Part shown: in pieces, positions 6,601 through 12,560 of the stretch | How positions within the stretch are numbered: position 1 is the first letter of the stretch | Layout of the letters: every line of letters starts with the position of its first letter | NCBI GenBank assembly: GCA_936936565.1 | Contig: CAKZIX010000044.1 | Coordinates: 1 to 12,560 of the forward strand | Source: an uncultured Nocardiaceae bacterium | GTDB taxonomy: Bacteria > Actinomycetota > Actinomycetes > Mycobacteriales > Mycobacteriaceae | DNA length: 12,560 bases | Direction: 5' to 3' | Position numbers and translations under genes: made by a program | Notes under the pieces: model-generated | What the model saw: the letters and a program-made list of their open reading frames with translations, nothing else | The model's database searches: none | What the model was told of the DNA's origin: nothing

Positions 6601-9600
6601 CTGCACGCGCACCGGGATCGTGTTGATGAACAGCCCGACGATGGATTCCACCCCGGACAGCTCCGGCGGGCGGCCCGACACCGTCGTCCCGAACACCACG
6701 TCGGTGCGCCCGGTCATACGGCCCAACAGAATTCCCCACGCCGTCTGCAGGACCGTGTTGACGGTGACACCGGCGCGCGCAGCAAACTCCTGCAGGCGCG
6801 CGGTGGCGGCCTCGTCGAGTTCGTGACGGTATTCCCCCGACAACGCGGTGACCTGGCGCCCCCGGTCCGCGGCGGCGAGCAGAGTCGGCTCGCCCGCCCC
6901 GTCCAGGGCCGTGCGCCACGCTGCCAGCGAGGCGGCCGCGTCCTGGCGGGCCACCCATTCCAGGAAGCTGCGGTAAGAACGCACCGCCGGCAACATCGAA
7001 CTGTCGCCACGGGTGGCATACAGCACCAGCAGGTCCTTCATCAGCAGCGGCATGGACCAGCCGTCGAGCAGGATGTGGTGGTTGGTGACGATCAGCCGGA
7101 ATTGCTTGTCGCCCAATCGAACCAGTGTGAAGCGCAGCAGCGGCGGGGCGTCGAGGGCAAATCGCGTCGCCCGGTCGGCGGCGGCCAGTGCTTCCAGGTC
7201 GTCGGGCTGATCTACGGTGCGCCAAGGGAGGTCGACGCGGTCGAGCACCACCTGTACCGGGGCGCCGTCCACGCTGCCGGCCACGAATGCGGTCCGCAGC
7301 GTGGCGTGGCGATCCAGCAGCGCCTGCGCGGCCGCGCGCAGCCGCGCCTCGTCGAGCTCGCCGGCCAGGCTGAGCACCACCTGCGCGGTGTAGACGTCCA
7401 CCGAGTGCGCGGCCAGTTGCGCATGGAACGCGAAGCCCACCTGCAGCGGCGCCAGCGACCACACGTCGCTGAAGCCGGGGTAGCGGGCGCGCCAGGAATC
7501 GATGTCGCGCTGTGCAATACGCACGAGCGGGAAGTCCGACGGGGTACGTCCGTCGGCCCCGGGACGCTGCGCACAGCCGGCAATGTCGGTGAGCGCCTGC
7601 ACCCAGCCGGCGGCCAGCGACTCCACGTCGGCGGCATCGAAGAGTTCGGTCGGATATCCGAAGTTCGCCGACAGCTGCCCGCCGACGGCGATCGCGTTGA
7701 TGTCGATGCTCGCCATCGCGGGCATGTCGGCGTCCGCGGTGCCCGACAGGTCGCCGAGATCACCCGCCGGCACGAAGCCGACATCGCGGAGCCCTTCCGG
7801 CACATCGGCTTCCGAGATCCGGCCCAGATAGTTGAAACTGATCTGGCCGGTCGGCAACGCCGCCAGTTCGGGCGCCGTGTCGGCGTTGAGGTAGCGCAGC
7901 AGCCCGTAGCCGATGCCCTTGCGCGGGATGGCCAGCAACTGTTCCTTGACCGTCTGCACCACGGCGGCCACGTCGTCGAGGTCGACGTCGCCCAGCTCGA
8001 GCCGGGCGGGATAGATCGCAGTGAACCAGCCGACGGTGCGCGACAGATCGGCGCCGGGCACCAGTTCGGTCTCGCGGCCGTGCCCCTCCAGGCGCAACAG
8101 CACGCCGGATCGGTCGGCCCGCCAACGGATTACCGCCAGCGCCAGCGCCGCCAGCAGCGCGTCGTTGACACCGGTGCGGAACACTGCGGGCACCGTCGTG
8201 AGCAGCGCGGTGGTGACGTCGGCGGGCACCTGCACGCCCACTTTGCGCACCGTCGTCGCCAGATCCCGGGCGGGGTCGAACTCACGGCGGCCGAGTGCCG
8301 GGTCGGGCGCGACCAGAGTTTGCTTCCACCACGGCAATTCGGCAACCGTTTCGGCGCTGCGCGCCACCTGCGCCAGGGCATGCGCCCAGGTGCGCATCGA
8401 CGTGGTCGCCGGGGGCAGCACGATCGGCTGACCGGCGGCATGCTGCGCCCACGCGGTCACCAGATCGGGAATCACGATGCGCCAGGAGACACCGTCGATC
8501 ACCAGGTGATGCACGGCGACGATCAACCGGTCGGCGCCCAGGCGGACGAACTGCGCGACCACACCGGCGGCCGGATCCATCCGGTCCAGCGCGGCGTCGA
8601 GAGCGGCCGCCGGATCGCCGTCGGCGTCGGTCAGCAACTCGGCTGCGGCAACGGAACCGACCGGCGCGGTAGACAATCGGCCGTCGGTGCTGAGCGTGGC
8701 CCGGAGCATGTCGTGACGGTCCAGCAGCGCCTGCAACACCGCCACCAAGCCGGCACGGTTGACGGTCGCCGGGATTTCCAGCGCGAGCGTCTGATTGAAC
8801 CGTCGGTAGCCGCCACCGCGCTCGATCATGTAGCGCACCACCGGTGTCGGGGTGATCTCGCCGATGCCGGCACCCGGCAGCTCGGCCAGCTGTACCGCCG
8901 CCTCGGCGTCGGCGCGTGTGGCCACTTCGGCAAGGGCGGCAATCGATTTGCGCTCGAAGACGTCGCGTGCGGTGAACCGGATGCCGCGTGCCTTTGCCCG
9001 CGCCACGAGTTGAATGGACACGATGCTGTCGCCGCCGAGCCCGAAGAACGAGTCGTCGACGCCGACGGTGCCGGCCGGTAGGCCCAGCACATCGGCCACC
9101 ACGTCGGCGATGTCGCGCTCCAGATCGGTGGTGGGGGCCCGGAATTGGGTCGCCGCCTCGAATACCGGAACCGGCAACGCTTTCCGGTCGAGCTTGCCGA
9201 CCGGCGTCAGCGGAATCTCGTCGAGCACCACGATTGCGGCGGGCACCATGAACGACGGCAGCGTGCGGCCCGCGAACTCGGTGAGCTCCGCGGTGTCGAG
9301 CACCGCCCCGGATTTCGGCAGTACATACGAAACCAGCGCTGTGGCACCGGATTCCGTCGGCTGCCCGAGCGTGGTCACGAATTCGACGGCGTCGTGCGCG
9401 CGGATCGCGGCGTCGATCTCGCCGAGCTCGATACGGAAGCCGCGGACCTTCACCTGGAAGTCGGCCCGGCCCACGTACTCGACGGTGCCCGCGGCCGTCC
9501 AGCGCACCACGTCTCCGGTCCGGTAGAGCCGCTGTCCGTCACCGTACGGATCGGCGACGAATCGTGTTGCGGTGAGGGACATTCGGTTGTGATAGCCGCG

Positions 9601-12560
9601 GGCCAGCTGCACGCCGGACAGGTACAGCTCACCGGCCACCCCGACCGGGACCGGGCGCAGCCGCTCGTCGAGGATCAACGCGCGCATGCCCCGGATCGGC
9701 GCACCGATGGTGATCCGGTCGCCGACCGTCAGCGGGTCGCTGATGTTGGTCATGATCGTGGTTTCGGTGGGGCCGTATCCGTTGTGGATACGTCGCGTCG
9801 GTGCCGCCCAGCGGGCCACGATGTCGGCGGGCACCGCCTCGCCGCCCGCGACCACCACCTCGAGGTCCGGAAGCTGTGCCGGGTCGACGGTGGCGAGCAC
9901 CGACGGGGTGAGGAAGGTGTGTGTGATCCGGTTCTCCCGCATGAGGTTTGCCAGATCCTCCCCGCCGAAGGTGCCCGGCGGTGCCACCACGATCCGGGCG
10001 CCGACGGGCACGGCCAGCAGCAGCTCGAGCACGGAGGCGTCGAAGCTCGGCGAGGCGAAGTGCAACGCGCGCGATGCCGGGGTGATCGCGTACCGCTCGC
10101 GTTGCTCGGCCGCGAAGTTCGCCAGGCCGCGGTGGGTGACCACCACACCCTTGGGCAGGCCCGTGGACCCGGAGGTGTAGATGACGTAGGCGGCGTGTGC
10201 GGGACCGACGTTCGGCATCGCCAGTGGCGTTGCGGGATAGTCGGATACGTCGAATTCGTCGAGCACGAGCCACTCGAGGGCGTCGGGCAGCCCCGCGGAC
10301 ACCGCCGCCACCGTGAGCCCGAGTTCTGCGTTCGAGTCGGTGACCATGTGCTCGATGCGATCGGCGGGGTAGTTCGGGTCGACGGGCACGTACACCCCAC
10401 CGGCCTTGGCCACCGCCCACACCGCGAGCACCGATTCGATTGATCGCGGGATACCCAGTGCGACACGAACTTCCGGGCCAACGCCGCGTGCGATCAGCGC
10501 GCGTGCCAGCTGTGTGGAGCGGGTGTCCAGCTCGCTGTAGGTGAGTTCGGTGGCACCGATGCTCACGGCCACCGCGCCGGGATCGACGGCGGCGGCCGCG
10601 GCCAGCAACTCCGCTAGGGTCTGCGACGGCGCCGCGGCTGGGCCACGCCGTCCCAGCAGGTCGGTCCGCTCGGCATCGTCGAGGATGTCGAGGGCGCCCA
10701 CCGGCTGGCCGGGATCGTCGGCCACCGCATGCAGCACCCGAAGGTATTGCGTCGCGAACCGAGCCACGGTGGCGGCGTCGAAAAGGTCGGTGGCGTAGGT
10801 GAGCACGCCCTGTAGCGCGCCGGCCGGGTCCGGTACCAGCGTGACCTGCAGGTCGAATTTTGCTTGGGCGGTGTCGAATTCGACGGCGGAGACGCGCAGC
10901 GCGGGCAGCTCCACGGTGCCGCCGGCGTGGTTCTGGAACGCCAGCGCCACCTGGAACAGCGGGTGTCGCGCCTGTGAGCGCGCCGGATTCAGGATCTCCA
11001 CCAGCCGCTCGAACGGTAGGTCCGCATGCCCGAATGCGGCCACGTCCACCGCGCGCACGCGTGCGAGCAGCGCCGCGAAGGTCTCCTCGGGCTCGATGCC
11101 GGTGCGCAGCACCAGGGTGTTGACGAACATTCCGACCAGATCGTCGAGCGCCCGATCGCCACGACCGGCAATCGGGGTGCCCACCGCGATGTCGGTGGTG
11201 CCCGACAGCCGCGCCAGCAGTACCGACAACGCCGCGTGCGCCACCATGAACGGCGTCGCACCGTGCCGCGCGGCGAGCTGCTCGAGCCGCGGGTACAGGT
11301 CGGCATCGATCGAGAAGGTCGCGCTGGCACCGCGATTGGACGCGATCGCGGGACGGGGCCGGTCGGCAGGCAGATCGAGTTGTTCCGGCAGACCCGCCAG
11401 TTGTTCGGTCCAGTACGCCGACTGCTGCGACAGCAGCGATTCCGGGTCCGATTCGTCGCCCAGCACCTCACGCTGCCACAGCGCGTAGTCGGCGTACTGG
11501 ACTGGCAGCGGCGCCCACGCCGGGACCTCCCACGATTCACGCGAGGCGTAGGCGAACATCAGGTCGCGGGCCAGCGGCCCCATCGAAAAGCCATCGCCTG
11601 CAATGTGATGCAGCACGGCCGCGAATACGTGGCGCTCGGGTCCGACTTCGAACAGCCGGGCCCGGAACGGCAGGTCCACGGTGAGATCGAATCCACGCGA
11701 CAGGAAATCGGTGACGTCGGCAACGACGTCGGTGGTGGGCACCACCTCCAGCGGCACCGGCGCCGCGGCGAGCACCACCTGCTCGGGGGTGCCATCGGTT
11801 TCCGGGAACACCGTGCGGAGGGCTTCGTGCCGGGTGACGACGTCGGTGAGCGCCGCGGTGAGCGCCGGGATGTCCAGGCGCCCTTGGAGTTCGATGGCGA
11901 AGGGCAAGTTGTAGGCAGCGGCGGCCGCGGCCGGGGCGTCGGCATCGAAGCGGTTGAGGAACCACATCCGCTGCTGTGCGAGCGACAGCGGAATGCGCGC
12001 CGGTCGTGGCCGGGGCGTCAACGGCACCGCGGCGGTGTCGGTGTGTGCTTCCACGCGGGCGGCGAAGGCCTCGACCGTGCTGGACTCGAACAGGGTGCGC
12101 ACCGGGATCCGGGTGTCCAGCGCGGCACCGATGCGCGAAATCGCTTGCGTCGCATTGAGTGAGTTGCCGCCGAGGGCGAAGAAGTCGTCGTCCAGGCCGA
12201 CGCGCGGCACGCCGAGCAGGTCGGCAAACACGCCTGCCACGATCTCTTCGGCCGGGGTGGTGGGCGCCCGGAAGGCGCGCTGCTCGATCTCGGGTACCGG
12301 CAAGGCTTTTCGGTCGAGCTTTCCGGAGGCGTTGAGCGGGAACTCGGGCAGTACCACGATGGCCGAGGGCACCATGTAGGCGGGCAGCAGTGCTGCGATC
12401 CCCTCACGCAGCGAATCCGCTTCCCCGCCAACGGCATACCCGACGAGTTGTTCGCCGGTCGGGGTAGTAACGACCGCGGCCGCAGCCTGCGTCACCCCCG
12501 GCTGCCCCGACAACGCCGCCTCGATCTCCCCCAACTCGATCCGCTGACCCCGAAACTTCA
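3691..12560 (-). CDS. Multimodular non-ribosomal peptide synthetase with terminal thioesterase (5' end outside window)
   Basis: At least 2955 codons are in the window and the frame stays open to the right edge. The codon at 12534 is an internal Leu (TTG) inside the A8 motif RGQRIELGEIE, not a start. Numbering from that Leu, the domains are: end of an A domain (to ~80), PCP (92-165, Ser125), C (180-615), A (635-1125), PCP (1136-1205, Ser1170), E (1225-1655), C (1688-2115), A (2135-2615), PCP (2626-2695, Ser2660) and TE (2708-2947). The enzyme is cytoplasmic. It selects, activates and couples amino acids on 4'-phosphopantetheine arms, so the PCP serines need a phosphopantetheinyl transferase, which is not encoded here; nor is an MbtH-like protein. 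All core motifs look intact. The predicted product end is X-D-(hydrophobic)-L-Thr, released by the TE. The product family is not recognised. The stop TAG at 3691 precedes the YbaB-like gene by 127 bp. Confidence 0.97.
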   Translation of the reverse strand, partial: KFRGQRIELGEIEAALSGQPGVTQAAAAVVTTPTGEQLVGYAVGGEADSLREGIAALLPAYMVPSAIVVLPEFPLNASGKLDRKALPVPEIEQRAFRAPTTPAEEIVAGVFADLLGVPRVGLDDDFFALGGNSLNATQAISRIGAALDTRIPVRTLFESSTVEAFAARVEAHTDTAAVPLTPRPRPARIPLSLAQQRMWFLNRFDADAPAAAAAAYNLPFAIELQGRLDIPALTAALTDVVTRHEALRTVFPETDGTPEQVVLAAAPVPLEVVPTTDVVADVTDFLSRGFDLTVDLPFRARLFEVGPERHVFAAVLHHIAGDGFSMGPLARDLMFAYASRESWEVPAWAPLPVQYADYALWQREVLGDESDPESLLSQQSAYWTEQLAGLPEQLDLPADRPRPAIASNRGASATFSIDADLYPRLEQLAARHGATPFMVAHAALSVLLARLSGTTDIAVGTPIAGRGDRALDDLVGMFVNTLVLRTGIEPEETFAALLARVRAVDVAAFGHADLPFERLVEILNPARSQARHPLFQVALAFQNHAGGTVELPALRVSAVEFDTAQAKFDLQVTLVPDPAGALQGVLTYATDLFDAATVARFATQYLRVLHAVADDPGQPVGALDILDDAERTDLLGRRGPAAAPSQTLAELLAAAAAVDPGAVAVSIGATELTYSELDTRSTQLARALIARGVGPEVRVALGIPRSIESVLAVWAVAKAGGVYVPVDPNYPADRIEHMVTDSNAELGLTVAAVSAGLPDALEWLVLDEFDVSDYPATPLAMPNVGPAHAAYVIYTSGSTGLPKGVVVTHRGLANFAAEQRERYAITPASRALHFASPSFDASVLELLLAVPVGARIVVAPPGTFGGEDLANLMRENRITHTFLTPSVLATVDPAQLPDLEVVVAGGEAVPADIVARWAAPTRRIHNGYGPTETTIMTNISDPLTVGDRITIGAPIRGMRALILDERLRPVPVGVAGELYLSGVQLARGYHNRMSLTATRFVADPYGDGQRLYRTGDVVRWTAAGTVEYVGRADFQVKVRGFRIELGEIDAAIRAHDAVEFVTTLGQPTESGATALVSYVLPKSGAVLDTAELTEFAGRTLPSFMVPAAIVVLDEIPLTPVGKLDRKALPVPVFEAATQFRAPTTDLERDIADVVADVLGLPAGTVGVDDSFFGLGGDSIVSIQLVARAKARGIRFTARDVFERKSIAALAEVATRADAEAAVQLAELPGAGIGEITPTPVVRYMIERGGGYRRFNQTLALEIPATVNRAGLVAVLQALLDRHDMLRATLSTDGRLSTAPVGSVAAAELLTDADGDPAAALDAALDRMDPAAGVVAQFVRLGADRLIVAVHHLVIDGVSWRIVIPDLVTAWAQHAAGQPIVLPPATTSMRTWAHALAQVARSAETVAELPWWKQTLVAPDPALGRREFDPARDLATTVRKVGVQVPADVTTALLTTVPAVFRTGVNDALLAALALAVIRWRADRSGVLLRLEGHGRETELVPGADLSRTVGWFTAIYPARLELGDVDLDDVAAVVQTVKEQLLAIPRKGIGYGLLRYLNADTAPELAALPTGQISFNYLGRISEADVPEGLRDVGFVPAGDLGDLSGTADADMPAMASIDINAIAVGGQLSANFGYPTELFDAADVESLAAGWVQALTDIAGCAQRPGADGRTPSDFPLVRIAQRDIDSWRARYPGFSDVWSLAPLQVGFAFHAQLAAHSVDVYTAQVVLSLAGELDEARLRAAAQALLDRHATLRTAFVAGSVDGAPVQVVLDRVDLPWRTVDQPDDLEALAAADRATRFALDAPPLLRFTLVRLGDKQFRLIVTNHHILLDGWSMPLLMKDLLVLYATRGDSSMLPAVRSYRSFLEWVARQDAAASLAAWRTALDGAGEPTLLAAADRGRQVTALSGEYRHELDEAATARLQEFAARAGVTVNTVLQTAWGILLGRMTGRTDVVFGTTVSGRPPELSGVESIVGLFINTIPVRVQAAAAEPISVVLQRVQSEQAGLLPHHHVGLADIQAATGIGFDTLLVFESYPIDAEGIAAQSASIDGMTITGVDTADATHYPLTVVAQLDSRLRLRITHLRELFDDARVATVTARLLRIVDAIVADSAAAVGDIALLDDTEQALVLDEWQSPGAATSQTLLDLFEHQVRVRPNAVAVSFDGAELSYAQLADRAHRLARSLIAAGAGPEALVGVALGRSLDLVVALLGVLESGAAYLPLDPDYPRERLDYIVGDARPVCVVAEPDAQWALPVVAVPSVDAAEPQAWEPVSIRPSNLAYVIYTSGSTGRPKGVAVTHGDVVTLLHNAQPKFGFGADDVWTLFHSFAFDFSVWELWGPLAFGGKLVVVDYYTSRSPEAFADLLEREQVTFLNQTPSAFYQLARVALGRRFALRHIVFGGEALDLRQLRAWLSAHEATLVNMYGITETTVHVSYFEVGADIAAAATESLIGRGLPGVGAYVLDARLRPVPVDLPGEIYVTGAQLARGYLGRPGLTAARFVANPLGPSGSRMYRSGDVAKWTPGGALAYAGRSDQQVQLRGFRIELGEVETALLENPGVHQAVAHVLDDRLIGYVVGDGLDAAAVRTSAAEFLTGYMVPDVVVVLDALPLTPNGKLDRRALPAPQAASSREFRAPTTETETAIADVFAELLGVERVGVDDDFFELGGNSLIAARASTRLRAALGADVELQWLFVNRTVSELAQRVSGAGTVSGLDVVVPLKRGSGTPVWFIHPLIGLAWIYSGLAQQVDGPVYGIQTPSLLEDDVPTTIEAIAARYVAELRAVQPEGPYRLVGWSLGGVIAHAMAVQLGDAALILLDSVPAIDADVFASELGEALAAAGIDASAARTGELTDAQADLLRSAFGAEASFTTAVVRRMFANAVATTAASRDYAPGRYRGDLLFVSAAVDHPTPADAALRWQPYVDGEIVDVPVAVRHGELLGPEAVAYYAPVVRERLR
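3694..7473 (-). other. NRPS termination module: C(DCL)-A(Thr)-PCP-TE
   Basis: C domain: SLAPLQVGFAFHAQL (1693-1707), NHHILLDGWS (1818-1827) and VGLFINTIPV (1966-1975), the spelling of DCL domains that accept a D-residue from the upstream E domain. A domain: YTSGSTGRPKGV (2276-2287), NMYGITETT (2413-2421), YRSGDVAKW (2504-2512) and RGFRIELGEVE (2531-2541). Pocket: D2322 F2323 W2326 N2365 V2389 G2391 M2414 V2422 H2423 and Lys2606, giving DFWNVGMVHK, a well-known threonine code. PCP: ELGGNSL with Ser2660. TE: GWSLGG with Ser2786, Asp2808 (ILLDSVP) and His2926 (VRHGELL) as the likely triad. The TE hydrolyses or cyclises the chain; which of the two cannot be read from sequence. Confidence 0.9.
7570..11997 (-). 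other. NRPS module n+1: C(LCL)-A-PCP-E, D-hydrophobic residue
   Basis: C domain: SLAQQRMWFL (184-193), active site HHIAGDG (309-315) and GMFVNTLVLR (468-477), LCL style. A domain: YTSGSTGLPKGV (786-797), NGYGPTETT (918-926), YRTGDVVRW (1004-1012), RGFRIELGEID (1031-1041) and Lys1114. The ten pocket residues by alignment to GrsA-PheA are D832 A833 L836 F874 V895 G897 G919 I927 M928 K1114. An opening DA means an ordinary alpha-amino acid with a nonpolar side chain; I do not recall a firm match for the whole code. PCP: GLGGDS with Ser1170, the GGDS spelling seen before E domains. E domain: HHLVIDGVS (1342-1350), EGHGRE (1483-1488), TVGWFTAIYP (1500-1509) and FNYLG (1567-1571), all present. The product residue should be D-configured. 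Confidence 0.9.
12040..12560 (-). other. NRPS module n: C-terminal part of an adenylation domain plus PCP
   Basis: Only the small C-terminal subdomain of the adenylation domain is in the window. It shows the A8 motif (RGQRIELGEIE) at the edge and A10 (NASGKLDRKAL, residues 68-78, catalytic Lys72). The PCP follows, with FFALGGNSL and Ser125 as the attachment site. The specificity pocket lies outside the window, so the residue is unknown. No epimerization domain follows, and the next C domain is of LCL type, so this residue is expected to stay L. Confidence 0.9.

Noticed and set aside
5584..9081. Long plus-strand open frame (1165 codons) opposite the NRPS
   Set aside because: It is rich in Arg, Gln and His with no motif, and exactly opposes a fully motif-supported NRPS frame. 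GC-rich codon bias commonly opens such antisense frames.
12532..12534. TTG at 12534 as the start of the big NRPS
   Set aside because: The frame continues upstream in the window with KFRGQRIE, completing the A8 motif, so this codon is internal.

Overview
The window is high-G+C actinobacterial DNA. A member of the mycolic-acid-containing Mycobacteriales, most likely Nocardia or a close relative, fits best. The reasons are an antigen-85-type mycolyltransferase, an ESX (type VII secretion)-style YbaB/EspC/toxin-like cassette of the kind common in Nocardia, and long NRPS genes with actinobacterial motif spellings. This assignment is inferred from gene content alone. Every gene I can support lies on the minus strand, so the window is read from right to left.

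Right and largest part (12560 to 3691): the 3' portion of a very large non-ribosomal peptide synthetase gene, open at the window edge. The visible order is end of an A domain - PCP - C(LCL) - A - PCP - E - C(DCL) - A - PCP - TE. All PCP serines, both C-domain HHxxxDG motifs, the E-domain motifs and the TE triad are present, so the line looks active. My reading of the two complete A-domain pockets gives an unresolved hydrophobic code (DALFVGGIMK) followed by a textbook threonine code (DFWNVGMVHK). The C terminus of the product should therefore be ...X-D-(hydrophobic)-L-Thr, released by the TE.

Middle (3563 to 1700): three tightly overlapping genes form one cassette. They encode a YbaB/EbfC-like protein, an EspC-family small helical protein, and a 400-aa protein with an ESX-substrate-like helical N terminus and a C-terminal RHAxWN...HE...MDLxNN domain (probably DUF6973). 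The last looks like a candidate secreted effector or toxin of unknown activity, and no adjacent immunity gene is visible.

Left (1577 to 519): a secreted antigen-85/mycolyltransferase-family esterase with its own candidate promoter and a perfect palindrome in the leader. It ends at a very strong intrinsic terminator (471-508). After that, a short regulatory gap with a dyad and a hairpin precedes a second NRPS gene (start at 295, running off the left edge). That gene opens directly with an adenylation domain, as a chain-initiating synthetase would. Its first ~180 bases align without gaps to the A domain of the big NRPS.

The terminator and the internal promoter suggest at least three transcription units: big NRPS (with or without the ESX-like cassette), esterase, and second NRPS. 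Whether the two NRPS genes make one product cannot be decided from this window.
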